Shown: positions 55,749-64,000 of the stretch, piece after piece
Numbering within the stretch: the stretch's first letter is position 1
Layout: every line of letters starts with the position of its first letter
Source: Fundidesulfovibrio putealis DSM 16056
Lineage (GTDB): Bacteria > Desulfobacterota > Desulfovibrionia > Desulfovibrionales > Desulfovibrionaceae
Direction of reading: 5' to 3'
DNA: 64,000 nt
Assembly (NCBI RefSeq): GCF_000429325.1
Contig: NZ_AUBQ01000018.1
Location: 51,742-115,741, forward strand
Notes under the pieces: model-generated
Told to the model about the DNA's origin: nothing
Seen by the model: the letters and a program-made list of their open reading frames with translations, nothing else
The model's database searches: none
Position numbers and translations under genes: made by a program

Positions 55749-58124
55749 GTGAACTCTAACGAGGCCCCGGACACCGTGAAAAGGCTCTCTCCGCTCCATG
55801 TCGGACTGCTTGCCGGGCTGATTGTCGCCTTGGCGGCCTCCGCTTCATGGTGCGCCACCCTGCCGGAGTACTCCGACAGGGTTCTGGTTCTCCATTCCTA
55901 TCATGCCGGTTTCCCCTGGACCGACGAGGTTCAAAGCGGCATCTTCTCCGAATTCAGGCGTCATGCGCCCAATTTCGAGCCATACGTCGAATATCTGGAC
56001 TGGAAACGCTTCCCCGATGAAGACAACCGGGAAAGCGTCTACCAGTCTCTCCTGCGAAAGTACGCAGGCAAGAGTTTCGGGGTGGTCATCGTGTCGGACA
56101 ACGCCGCCCTGGAGTTCGCCCTGAAGTACCGCCAGGACATGTTCATGGGCGCGACCATCGTGTTCTGCGGCATCAACGGATTCTCTGACTCCATGATCGC
56201 GGGCCAGGACGGTGTGACCGGGGTGCTGGAGGACGTGGACGTCGCCGGGACGCTGGACGTCGCCCTGACGGTTCTTCCCCAGACCAGGAAAGCGCTGATC
56301 CTGGTGGAGAACACCGAGACCGGCGCGGCCCAGAAGGCCGACATGGTGCGAGCCGCCCGGAAACATCAGGGTCGGCTTGAGCTGTCCGTGCTGGACAATG
56401 CCACCTTGGAGGAGGCTCTGGCGGCCTGTGGCGGCGACTCGGCCAAGGACACCATCCTGCTGCTGGGCTCCTTCGGGCGGGACCGCTCCGGCAGGATCTT
56501 CCCGGATTTCGCCATCGATCTGCTCTCCGCAGGGTGTGAAATCCCGGTATTCGTGATGTGGGACTTCCTGGTGGGCAAGGGCGCAGTGGGCGGGAGCGTC
56601 CTGTCCGGCAAGCTCCAGGGGCGCGAGGCTGCCCGCATGGCCATGCGCGTGCTGGACGGCGAACACTCCCCCCCCGTGCTCAAGACGCCGCCCACACAGC
56701 TGCTGTTCGACAACACCCAGTTGCAGCGTTTCGGCATCGACACGTCCCGGCTGCCCAAGGGGAGCCTGCTGCTGAACGAGCCGGTCACGATTTTCAGCCA
56801 GTACAAGGAGTTCATACCCTTCGTGCTGGGGAGCATGGTGGTCATGGCCGCTGCCATCGCCGCCCTCTCCGTGACCATCCTGGCCCGCAACCGCGCGGAG
56901 CGGGAGTTGGAGAAGACCAAGGCCTTCCTGAGCGCGGCCATCGAGCACAGCCCGACGGGCATCGGCGTGGCCGAGATGCCGGGCGTCACCCTCACCCTGG
57001 CCAACCCGGCTGCCCGGCGGATTCTGGGCATCCCGGACTTTCAGGCGGGGCAGATGAACTACCTGCTTGAGGAGGCCTTCCCCTGGACCTGCCACCGCCC
57101 GGACGGGACCCCGTACGCCATGGATGAACTCCCCCTGCCCCAGGCCGTGCTGCACGGGGTGTCCATCGAGAACCAGGAGATGCGCATCCGGCGGGCCGAC
57201 GGCCAGGAATCCTGGGTGCTGCTGTCCTCAAGCCCCATCCGCGACAAGTCCGGCAGGATAATCGCGGGCATCGCCGTGTTCTCGGACATAACCGAGCGCA
57301 AACGCATGGAGGACCTGGTCGTCCAGTCCGAAAAGATGATGTCGCTTGGGGGATTGGCCGCTGGCATGGCCCATGAGATCAACAACCCGCTGGGCATCAT
57401 CGTGCACGCCGCGCAAAACGCACAACGCAGGCTCTCCGCCGGGCTCGCGGCCAACGAGCAGGCCGCGATGGACGCCGGAATCACGCTGGAGGGCCTTAAC
57501 CGCTACATCAGGGACCGCAGCATCGACGTCTACATCCAGGACATCATGGAAGCCGGACACCGCGCGGCGCGCATCGTGCGCAGCATGCTCAACTTCAGCC
57601 GCCCGCGCCAGGCCCAGCGCACGCTGGTGAGCATGGCCTCCATCCTGGACAAGGCCCTGGAGCTGGTCCAGGGTGATTTCGATCTCAAGACGGAATACGA
57701 CCTGCGCAAGATCACCATCGAACGCCGCTACGACCCCACGAACCCCGGCGGCTATTTCGACGAAACCGAGATCGTCCAGGTGTTCCTGAACATCATCAAG
57801 AACGCGGCCCAGGCCATGGGCACGAAACAGTACGGCAAAGACGAGACGCCCCACATCCGCCTCACCACGGGCGTGGAGGACAGCCAGATCCGGGTGGACA
57901 TCGAGGACAACGGCCCAGGCATGGACGAAAAGACCTGCAGGCGCATCATGGAACCGTTCTTCACCACCAAGCAGGTGGGGCAGGGAACGGGGCTGGGGCT
58001 TTCGGTGACCTACTTCATCGTGACCAACTCCTACGGCGGCTCGCTGCGGGTGGACTCCGAACCGGGACACGGGACGTGCTTCACGGTGCGGCTGCCCAGA
58101 GGGAGGACCGGCGACCATGTCTGA
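55749..58124 (+). CDS. Hybrid-input histidine kinase with ABC-type sensor domain and PAS
   Basis: 791 residues. Signal/membrane segment (LLAGLIVALAASASWC), then a periplasmic ABC-substrate-binding-like sensor (residues ~40-350; RVLVLHSYHAGFPWTDEVQSGI, GVVIVSDNAALEFALKY), a second membrane helix (FVLGSMVVMAAAIAALSVTIL), a PAS domain (AFLSAAIEHSPTGIGVAEM), the phospho-His region GGLAAGMAHEINNPLGIIVHAAQN, and the ATP-binding boxes NIIKNAAQAM, DNGPGMD, GTGLGLSVTYFIV. GTG start. It overlaps the receiver gene by 8 bp, so the two are coupled. Confidence 0.92.
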   Translation: MNSNEAPDTVKRLSPLHVGLLAGLIVALAASASWCATLPEYSDRVLVLHSYHAGFPWTDEVQSGIFSEFRRHAPNFEPYVEYLDWKRFPDEDNRESVYQSLLRKYAGKSFGVVIVSDNAALEFALKYRQDMFMGATIVFCGINGFSDSMIAGQDGVTGVLEDVDVAGTLDVALTVLPQTRKALILVENTETGAAQKADMVRAARKHQGRLELSVLDNATLEEALAACGGDSAKDTILLLGSFGRDRSGRIFPDFAIDLLSAGCEIPVFVMWDFLVGKGAVGGSVLSGKLQGREAARMAMRVLDGEHSPPVLKTPPTQLLFDNTQLQRFGIDTSRLPKGSLLLNEPVTIFSQYKEFIPFVLGSMVVMAAAIAALSVTILARNRAERELEKTKAFLSAAIEHSPTGIGVAEMPGVTLTLANPAARRILGIPDFQAGQMNYLLEEAFPWTCHRPDGTPYAMDELPLPQAVLHGVSIENQEMRIRRADGQESWVLLSSSPIRDKSGRIIAGIAVFSDITERKRMEDLVVQSEKMMSLGGLAAGMAHEINNPLGIIVHAAQNAQRRLSAGLAANEQAAMDAGITLEGLNRYIRDRSIDVYIQDIMEAGHRAARIVRSMLNFSRPRQAQRTLVSMASILDKALELVQGDFDLKTEYDLRKITIERRYDPTNPGGYFDETEIVQVFLNIIKNAAQAMGTKQYGKDETPHIRLTTGVEDSQIRVDIEDNGPGMDEKTCRRIMEPFFTTKQVGQGTGLGLSVTYFIVTNSYGGSLRVDSEPGHGTCFTVRLPRGRTGDHV

Positions 58125-58521
58125 TGCCCACAGCGAACCCGGAACCGGCATCACCATCCTCATCGTGGACGACGAGCTGCTGCTGCGCAACAGCCTGCGC
58201 GACTATTTCGAGGACACGGGCTTTGCCGTGATCGCCGCCAACAGCGGCGAGGAGGCCCTCCACCTGCTGCGCTCCGGCGCGCGCGTGGACCTCTGCACCG
58301 TGGACATCCGCCTGCCGGGCATGACCGGCAACCAGTTCATCGCCGAAGCGCACGCCTTCAACCCCGGCCTGAAATTCCTGGTGTACACCGGTTCCTGGAA
58401 CTACGAGCTCCCCGCCGAACTGGCCAGACTGGATATCGGCCCGGAGCAGGTGTTCAACAAGCCCTGCATGGACCTCGACTGCATCCTGCAGGTCATCCTG
58501 AAGCTCCTGGGGCGCGTCTGA
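58117..58521 (+). CDS. Stand-alone response regulator receiver
   Basis: 134 residues, only a receiver domain: acidic pair in TILIVDDELLLRNSLRDYF, the phospho-Asp in LCTVDIRLPGMTG, the Thr in LVYTGSWNYELP and the Lys in VFNKPCMDLD. With no output domain it must act by protein contact. It is translated by overlap with the preceding kinase. Confidence 0.92.
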   Translation: MSDAHSEPGTGITILIVDDELLLRNSLRDYFEDTGFAVIAANSGEEALHLLRSGARVDLCTVDIRLPGMTGNQFIAEAHAFNPGLKFLVYTGSWNYELPAELARLDIGPEQVFNKPCMDLDCILQVILKLLGRV

Positions 58522-58607
58522 CAGGAGCCGCCGGTTCCCAGGCTCCGCCTCCGCCCACGGCACGGGAAATCACCCCGGCTCCAGGCTGATCCGGGTGCGG
58601 GCCGCGA

Positions 58608-59105
58608 TCAGCCTTTCGGCGGCCTTATGTGCCTGAGCACACGCTCTTCGGCCTCCCTCGCCTCCGGAGTGGCCAGCGAAGCATGGAGCGACGCGTCGAC
58701 GCAGGCTATGGCCCCGCACGGACACATCTCGGCGCAAGCCGGTTCCATCCCCCGGGACCGCCGTTCAGCGCACAGGTCACACTTGGTCAGCATCACGCCC
58801 TTGTCCGTCTCGAACATGGCCGCGTAGGGGCAGGCCAGCATGCAGTTGCGCCCTTCGCAGCCCCGGCACAGCAGGGGTTTCAGGACCATCGCCCCGTCGC
58901 CGTCCCTGGTTATGGCTCCCCGCTTGCAAACCCTGGCGCAGTTGGGGTCCTCGCAGTGGCGGCAGTACAAGGGCATCATGACCCCTTCCGCTGTCCGGGT
59001 CATCATGATGCGCGGGGTGGTATGCACGAAACGGCAAACGAATTCGCAGGTTTCGCAGCCGATGCACTTCGAATAATCGATGTAGAGCGTCTTCATTGGG
59101 CTCAT
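58608..59105 (-). CDS. 4Fe-4S electron-transfer subunit (HycB/CooF type)
   Basis: 165 residues with the four-cluster pattern of HycB/DmsB-type proteins: CIGCETCEFVCRF, CRHCEDPNCARVCKRGAI, CRGCEGRNCMLACPYAA and CDLCAERRSRGMEPACAEMCPCGAI. It is coupled to the FAD protein gene by an ATGA overlap, so it probably passes electrons to or from that protein. Cytosolic, no signal peptide. Confidence 0.9.
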   Translation of the reverse strand: MSPMKTLYIDYSKCIGCETCEFVCRFVHTTPRIMMTRTAEGVMMPLYCRHCEDPNCARVCKRGAITRDGDGAMVLKPLLCRGCEGRNCMLACPYAAMFETDKGVMLTKCDLCAERRSRGMEPACAEMCPCGAIACVDASLHASLATPEAREAEERVLRHIRPPKG

Positions 59106-60169
59106 TTCCTGAAATTGCGCTCGTCGCGGGCGACGAGGTCGTCGTAGGCGTATTCTTCCAGGCGGTCCTGGGCTTTCAGGTCAAGCCAGTTGCCAAGCGA
59201 CCGGGCGGCCCGCAGACCGGAATAGACGGCCTTGCCTATCTTGCTTGGCCCCGTAAGCGCGTCGCCCGCCACGAACACGTTCTCGATGGCCGTCATGTGG
59301 AGCCAATGGACCTCGCCCTTGCGCACCTCCTCCAGACCGAGCTCCTTCGCGAACGGAGGGGTGGCGATTTCGCCGATGGCCGCCACCACCAGATCGACGG
59401 GCACGCTGAGCGTCTCGCCATCCCGGAGGTATTCCAGCGCATCCACGCGATCCCCACCCAAAACCCTGGCAGGCGCGGCCTTCTCCAGCCACTCCACCCC
59501 CATTTCCTTGAGCCGGTCGATCTCGTAGCTGCCGCAGGGCGCTTCCTTCGCCGTGCGACGATACAGCATGACCACTTTGGACGCCCCCAGGTGAACCGCT
59601 CCGTGGGCCGCGTCGACTGCCGAATGGCCTGCCCCGATCACGGCCACGGTCTTGCCCTTCACGTCAGGGGTCCGCACCTTGGCGGACGCGTAGCGGGCAG
59701 CCCGGATCGGAAACAGAAACTCCAGCCCGGAGACCACTCCGGGGAGCTGTTCCCCCTCGATGCCCATTTTGCGGGATTTCCATGAACCCGTGCAGATCAT
59801 GATGGCGTCGTGGCGCATGACCAGATCCTTGAGTCCGAGCACTTCCCTGCAAAAATGGTCGCCCTCTTCCTCGAACATGGGAGCGGAACAGCAAATCTTG
59901 GTCTGCGGATGAAAAATCACTCCGTGCTCGCGTTCCATGCGCCGGGTGGCCTCGGCGATGCGGCTTCGCGGGATGCGGTGGCCGGGGATGCCAAAGAGCA
60001 TCAGCCCGCCGGGCTTGGGCAGCTTGTCATATACCTCGACCTGGTAGCCCAGGCAGGAAAGGTGTCCGGCGGCGGCCAGGCCCGACGGCCCGGCCCCGAT
60101 AACGCCCACGCTCCGGCCAACGGGGGCCGCTTGACCGGAGCAGAGAAAATTGAAGTTCATGGGATGCAT
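59102..60169 (-). CDS. GltD-like FAD/NAD(P)-dependent oxidoreductase
   Basis: 355 residues from ATG 60169 (GAGG eight bases upstream). First nucleotide site RSVGVIGAGPSGLAAAGHLSCLGYQVEVYDK, GltD-type PKPGGLMLFGIPGHRIP, second site KTVAVIGAGHSAVDAAHGAVHLGASKVVMLYRR, and FAD loop NVFVAGDALTGPSKIGKAVYSGLRAA. It lacks the N-terminal 4Fe-4S domain of GltD; the next gene supplies Fe-S clusters instead. It is divergent from the IclR regulator and a dyad lies between. Confidence 0.88.
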   Translation of the reverse strand: MHPMNFNFLCSGQAAPVGRSVGVIGAGPSGLAAAGHLSCLGYQVEVYDKLPKPGGLMLFGIPGHRIPRSRIAEATRRMEREHGVIFHPQTKICCSAPMFEEEGDHFCREVLGLKDLVMRHDAIMICTGSWKSRKMGIEGEQLPGVVSGLEFLFPIRAARYASAKVRTPDVKGKTVAVIGAGHSAVDAAHGAVHLGASKVVMLYRRTAKEAPCGSYEIDRLKEMGVEWLEKAAPARVLGGDRVDALEYLRDGETLSVPVDLVVAAIGEIATPPFAKELGLEEVRKGEVHWLHMTAIENVFVAGDALTGPSKIGKAVYSGLRAARSLGNWLDLKAQDRLEEYAYDDLVARDERNFRK

Positions 60170-60354
60170 GCAAGGTTCCTCGAATGGCGGCAGGCCCGGA
60201 ATATTGCGGTGAGATACGGGCATGCCGCCCGGAGGGCAAGGGGAGTGAAACAGTTCACGACCGGACCTGGCCAAGGCGATGCCGTCATGACCTTTCCGGG
60301 CAAACCTTGACGACCGCGCAGGTTCCACCGTATGATTCCAAATACAGCGCATCG

Positions 60355-60373
60355 GATTCCACATTATGGAATC
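60355..60373. promoter_or_regulatory. Dyad operator candidate of the IclR regulator
   Basis: GATTCCA and TGGAATC are exact inverted repeats around CATTA. A further half-like copy, TGATTCCAAAT, lies at about 60333-60343. The site is between the divergent oxidoreductase and IclR genes, a usual place for an autoregulatory site. Confidence 0.6.
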
Positions 60374-60397
60374 ACCGGCAATCAGGGAGCCGACGCC

Positions 60398-61168
60398 GTG
60401 ACCTCACTCGACAAAGCCCTCGCCATCCTGGACACCCTCGGCGCACGAAGCCGGGCGGGCGTCAAGGAACTTGCCCAGCAAACGGGCATGCCTCCCTCCA
60501 CCATCCACCGTATTCTGGCCACCCTGGCCCGGTGCGGCTACGTCCGGCAGGACCCAGCCACAAAACAATACCACCTGTCGCTCAAGCTCCTGGAACTGGG
60601 GGCCAAGGTCCGCATCGACCTGGATATCGTCATCGCAGCCCGTCCGCACATGCGCCGCCTCATGGAGAAAAGCGGTGAAACAGTGAACCTGGTCATGTTC
60701 GACGCAGGCGAAGTGGTCTATGTGGAGCAGGAAGCCAACACCAGGGCAATGCTGCGCATGTTCACCCGGGTAGGCGCTCGCGTGCCGCTCTACTGCTCGG
60801 GGGTGGGCAAGGCCTTCCTGGCCTGGCTTGGCGACGAGGCGGCCTTGGAGTATTTCGCCAAGGTAGACAAGAAGCGCCACACGCCGCGCACGATCATGGA
60901 GCCGGACGCGTTGTTGCGGGAACTGCGCACGATTCGCCAGACCGGATACGCCGTCGATGACGAAGAGATGGAAGCCGGGGTGCGCTGCGTGGCCGCTCTC
61001 ATCCTTCAGGCCGGACCCGCCGTGGCAGGAGCCATGAGCATCTCAGGTCCAAGCGCCCGGCTCCCCTTGGACCGGCTGCCGGAGCTGGCCGCTCTTCTGC
61101 TCGACGCATCCCGGGCTGTCTCCGCCCAGCTCGGCCACGACGCAGGCCCCATTTTCGCCGATTACTGA
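60398..61168 (+). CDS. IclR family transcriptional regulator
   Basis: 256 residues from GTG 60398 (GGGAG upstream). The N-terminal winged helix VTSLDKALAILDTLGARSRAGVKELAQQTGMPPSTIHRILATLARCGYVRQDP is followed by the IclR effector domain (VPLYCSGVGKAFLAWLGDE, IRQTGYAVDDEEMEAGVRCVAA, PAVAGAMSISGPSARLPLD). These regulators often control glyoxylate and aromatic-acid genes. It lies 60 bp in front of malate synthase G and probably controls it. Confidence 0.9.
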   Translation: MTSLDKALAILDTLGARSRAGVKELAQQTGMPPSTIHRILATLARCGYVRQDPATKQYHLSLKLLELGAKVRIDLDIVIAARPHMRRLMEKSGETVNLVMFDAGEVVYVEQEANTRAMLRMFTRVGARVPLYCSGVGKAFLAWLGDEAALEYFAKVDKKRHTPRTIMEPDALLRELRTIRQTGYAVDDEEMEAGVRCVAALILQAGPAVAGAMSISGPSARLPLDRLPELAALLLDASRAVSAQLGHDAGPIFADY

Positions 61169-61228
61169 CCGCACCTCCCATGGCCATTGGACCACAGACG
61201 CAACCAACCTCTCGGCAAGGAGCATACA

Positions 61229-63400
61229 ATGAATGAACGCTTGACCATCTTTGGGCTGGATGTCTCCAAACCCCTGGCGGACCTGATCGACAAGGCCGCC
61301 GCCGGAACCGGCATCACCCCGGAAAAATTCTGGAATTCACTCGCTGACGTCTTGTCCCGCCTCGCCCCCAAGAACCGTGAACTGCTGGCCAAGCGCGACG
61401 CCATCCAGGCCAGGATCGACGCCTGGCACACCGAGCGCAAGGGCCAGCCCCACGACGCGGCCAGCTATCAGGAATTTCTGAAAGAGATCGGCTATCTCGT
61501 GCCGGAAGGCCCGGCCTTCTCCATCGAGACCGCCGGGGTGGACCCGGAGATCGCCACGATCCCCGGCGCGCAGCTGGTGGTGCCCGTCACCAACGCCCGC
61601 TACGCCCTGAACGCGGCCAACTCCCGCTGGGGAAGCCTCTACGACGCGCTCTACGGCACGGACGTGATCCCCGAAGCGCCCGGCACCGAAAAAGGCATCG
61701 GCTACAACCCCGGACGCGGGGCTGCCGTGGTGGCCTACGCCGCCGGGTTCCTGGACAAGGCCTTCCCCCTGGCCAAGGGCTCCCACGCTGGCGCCAAGGC
61801 CTATGCCGTGTCCGGCGGCGCGCTGGCCGTGACCCTGGCTGACGGCAGCGCAACCACCCTTGCTGACCCCAAGCAGTTCGCCGGGTACGCAGGCGCGCCC
61901 GAGCCTAACGTGATCCTTTTGGCCAACCACGGCCTGCACTGCGAGATCCGCATCGACCGCGCCCACCCCATCGGCAAGGACCACCCCGCCGGGGTCAAGG
62001 ACGTGGTGCTTGAAGCGGCCATGACCACCATCCTGGACTGCGAGGACTCCGTGGCCTGCGTGGACGGCACCGACAAGGCCCAGGCCTACGCCAACATCTG
62101 GGGGCTTTTCACGGGCGAACTGTCCGCCAGCTTCTCCAAGGCCGGAAAGACCGTTGAACGCCACCTGAACCCCGATCGGGCCTACTTCTCCCCAGGAGGC
62201 AAGACCTTCAGCCTGCCGGGCCGCAGCCTGCTGCTCATCCGAAACGTCGGCCACCTGATGACCACCGACGCCGTCACCATGGACGGGAAAGAAATCCCCG
62301 AGGGCATCCTGGACGCCATGGTCACGGGCTTTCTGGCCATCCATGACCTGAAGGGCCTGGGCAAGCTCAAAAACAGCCGGGCCGGGTCGGTGTACATCGT
62401 AAAGCCCAAGATGCACGGCCCCGAGGAAGTGGCCTTCACCTGTGAGCTGTTCGCCGCCGTGGAAGAGGCCCTGGGGCTGGCGAAGAATGCCATGAAAGTC
62501 GGCATCATGGACGAGGAACGGCGCACCACCGTGAACCTCAAGGAGTGCATCCGCGCGGCCAAAGAGCGCCTCATCTTCATCAACACGGGATTCCTGGACC
62601 GCACCGGCGACGAAATCCACACCAGCATGGCCGCCGGACCCATGGTCTCCAAGGACGCCATGCGCAAGGCCCGCTGGATCTCCGCCTACGAGGACTGGAA
62701 CGTGGACAGCGGCCTGGCCTGCGGCATGCACGGCAAGGCCCAGATCGGCAAGGGCATGTGGGCCAAGCCGGACATGATGGCCGAAATGGTCGAGGTGAAG
62801 ATCGGCCACCCCAAGAGCGGCGCGAACACCGCCTGGGTGCCCTCCCCCACTGCGGCCACGCTGCACGCCATGCATTACCACTTCGTGGACGTGATGGCCG
62901 TGCAGAAAGGCATGGTCGGGCAAAGCCGCGCCAAACTTGACGACCTGCTGACCATCCCGCTCATGCAGGCGGGGACGCTCACGCCTGAAGAAATCCAGCG
63001 CGAGCTGGACAACAACGCCCAGGGCATCCTGGGCTACGTGGTGCGCTGGGTGGAACAGGGGATAGGATGTTCCAAGGTGCCTGACATCCATGACGTGGGC
63101 CTGATGGAAGACCGGGCCACGCTGCGCATTTCCAGCCAGTATCTGGCCAACTGGATCGAGCACGGAGTCTGCTCCGAGGCGCAGGTGCTGGAGACGCTGA
63201 AACGCATGGCCGCCGTGGTGGACCGCCAGAACGCGGGAGACCCGGCGTACCACAACATGGCCCCCAACTTCGAAGACAGCGTAGCCTTCCAGGCCGCCTG
63301 CGACCTGGTGTTCAAGGGCAAGGCGCAGCCCAACGGCTACACCGAGCCCATCCTGCACGCCAGGAGACGCGAGGCGAAGAAGAAGCTGGGGCAGCTGTAG
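61229..63400 (+). CDS. glcB: Malate synthase G
   Basis: 723 residues, the usual length of the G isoform. It condenses glyoxylate and acetyl-CoA to malate. Landmarks: [91 protein letters not shown] and the C-terminal [27 protein letters not shown] precedes ATG 61229. There is no isocitrate lyase nearby, so glyoxylate is likely to come from elsewhere, for example from purine, glycine or glycolate breakdown. Confidence 0.97.
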   Translation: MNERLTIFGLDVSKPLADLIDKAAAGTGITPEKFWNSLADVLSRLAPKNRELLAKRDAIQARIDAWHTERKGQPHDAASYQEFLKEIGYLVPEGPAFSIETAGVDPEIATIPGAQLVVPVTNARYALNAANSRWGSLYDALYGTDVIPEAPGTEKGIGYNPGRGAAVVAYAAGFLDKAFPLAKGSHAGAKAYAVSGGALAVTLADGSATTLADPKQFAGYAGAPEPNVILLANHGLHCEIRIDRAHPIGKDHPAGVKDVVLEAAMTTILDCEDSVACVDGTDKAQAYANIWGLFTGELSASFSKAGKTVERHLNPDRAYFSPGGKTFSLPGRSLLLIRNVGHLMTTDAVTMDGKEIPEGILDAMVTGFLAIHDLKGLGKLKNSRAGSVYIVKPKMHGPEEVAFTCELFAAVEEALGLAKNAMKVGIMDEERRTTVNLKECIRAAKERLIFINTGFLDRTGDEIHTSMAAGPMVSKDAMRKARWISAYEDWNVDSGLACGMHGKAQIGKGMWAKPDMMAEMVEVKIGHPKSGANTAWVPSPTAATLHAMHYHFVDVMAVQKGMVGQSRAKLDDLLTIPLMQAGTLTPEEIQRELDNNAQGILGYVVRWVEQGIGCSKVPDIHDVGLMEDRATLRISSQYLANWIEHGVCSEAQVLETLKRMAAVVDRQNAGDPAYHNMAPNFEDSVAFQAACDLVFKGKAQPNGYTEPILHARRREAKKKLGQL

Positions 63401-63424
63401 CATCTGCTGAAAAAACGAAATGAA

Positions 63425-63456
63425 GAAGGCCGCCGGACGTGAGTCCGGCGGCCTTC
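63425..63456 (+). terminator. Intrinsic-type hairpin after glcB
   Basis: A perfect 14-bp stem GAAGGCCGCCGGAC / GTCCGGCGGCCTTC with a GTGA tetraloop, ~25 bp after the glcB stop codon. Confidence 0.82.
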
Positions 63457-63562
63457 TATCGCCAACACTATTACCTACATACTAATCGCATACCCAAGCT
63501 TGACTTATCCGCACGCAACAGACATCATATTCAAAATATGACATTTTACACGAGAATCCACT

Positions 63563-63659
63563 ATGACCAAAGACAAAAAAGCCAATACAAAATCGAGCAG
63601 ATCAGCACACGCCCCCAAAGACGCCAAATCCTTGATCGACGAATGCTTTGAAGATTTAA
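63563..63659 (+). pseudogene. Small gene interrupted by an insertion sequence
   Basis: From ATG 63563 an open frame encodes ~32 lysine-rich residues (MTKDKKANTKSSRSAHAPKD then SLIDECFEDL). It then runs into the presumed insertion-sequence end at ~63660, after which it reads only junk to an early stop. The surroundings (63457-63660) are AT-richer than average. The intact protein cannot be identified. Confidence 0.45.
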
Positions 63660-64000
63660 GGGTCTTCGACGTTTACTGTGGAAATCCCCCGTTCAGAAGA
63701 TCTGCGATGGGTGCCCCTATCAGGTAGATCATGGTGATGAAAGTGGTCACGTTCCGGTAGCCTCTGGCCCGCGAACGGGCGGCCTGGAAGAGGCCATTGA
63801 GTCCTTCCAGCCGTGCGTTTGAGAGCAGGGAGTCCCATCTCCGTAGGATTCTCGGCAAATGCTCCTGAAACGTATTCAGCGCTTTGCGAACCGGTTCGAG
63901 CAGAGCCGACTCCCCGGCAAGCTCCCGGGCGAACTCGAAGAATCGCGATGCCCGCCAACGAGCGCCCTGCCTGGTGTCAGCATTGCGCACCCAGCGCAGC
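63660..64000 (-). mobile_element. ISL3-family insertion sequence (3' end only)
   Basis: The terminal sequence GGGTCTTCGACGTTTACTG at ~63660 resembles ISL3-type inverted-repeat ends, and the transposase reading frame stops just inside it (63673). The other end lies beyond the window, so neither the full repeat nor a target duplication can be checked. Confidence 0.65.
63673..64000 (-). CDS. ISL3-family transposase, C-terminal part
   Basis: The frame is open to the window edge. The C-terminal run SNARLEGLNGLFQAARSRARGYRNVTTFITMIYLIGAPI contains the conserved Glu of the DDE site and the N-x-x-LEG-x-N / RGYRN pattern of ISL3 transposases. The first ~300 residues, with the two Asp residues, are outside the window, so integrity cannot be judged. 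Confidence 0.8.
   Translation of the reverse strand, partial: LRWVRNADTRQGARWRASRFFEFARELAGESALLEPVRKALNTFQEHLPRILRRWDSLLSNARLEGLNGLFQAARSRARGYRNVTTFITMIYLIGAPIADLLNGGFPQ

Overview
The window is GC-rich, densely coded DNA that looks like a Desulfovibrionales-type anaerobe (sulfate reducer or close relative). That placement is inferred from gene content: selenium-dependent molybdenum hydroxylase machinery, many 4Fe-4S proteins and no oxygen-dependent enzymes. It is not based on a marker gene. No rRNA, tRNA or CRISPR array was seen.

Layout. 1-12 kb: mixed housekeeping and accessory genes (DUF2325 protein, acid phosphatase, orphan HigB-like toxin, GAF protein + gap, an internally deleted lactate dehydrogenase, a solute-binding-like protein, leuB, a degenerate EAL/HDOD protein, gpt, LysE exporter + AraC regulator, DinB-like protein, hicAB). 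12-19 kb: DsbA-like protein, uraA-upp, a RhlE-type RNA helicase with a long disordered tail, and an unrecognised exported protein. 19-25 kb: a dppABCDF-type peptide ABC operon. 25-30 kb: two fold-type-II PLP enzymes divergent from a sigma54 activator that resembles E. coli YgeV/UacR. 30-32 kb: DUF362-ferredoxin protein and phoU. 32-54 kb: a very large purine/urate-catabolism and selenium-hydroxylase cluster. 54-59 kb: a chemoreceptor, a histidine kinase/receiver pair and a ferredoxin subunit. 59-63.4 kb: GltD-like oxidoreductase, IclR regulator and malate synthase G. 63.5-64 kb: an ISL3-type insertion sequence that cuts a small gene.

The central system reads leftward from ygeY through arcC, ygeW, (a foreign PIN gene), a fused Se-dependent xanthine dehydrogenase (xdhD-like), ssnA, a hydantoinase, ygfK, yqeB, xdhABC and an NMT1-type ABC importer to yqeC. 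A convergent mocA lies at the end. The known logic of this family is that Mo-hydroxylases carrying a labile selenium cofactor (matured by YqeB/YqeC/MocA) act on purines. Aminohydrolase and hydantoinase steps then open the rings, and YgeW/YgeY/carbamate kinase recover nitrogen and ATP. The usual diaminopropionate ammonia-lyase YgeX is absent; two different PLP enzymes sit beside the regulator instead.

Two intergenic signals stand out. (1) A 15-bp dyad occurs as a pair at identical 17-bp spacing in front of both the PLP/regulator locus and the ygeY operon. Each pair has a matching -24/-12 promoter on its near side, which ties two loci 25 kb apart into one predicted sigma54 regulon. (2) A previously unnamed element of about 99 nt, AT-rich with conserved ends and a variable middle, sits directly after the stop codons of three unrelated genes in the same orientation. 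At two of these it is joined to, or closely followed by, a second family of GC-rich modular hairpins that recurs at nine sites, eight of them just 3' of a gene.
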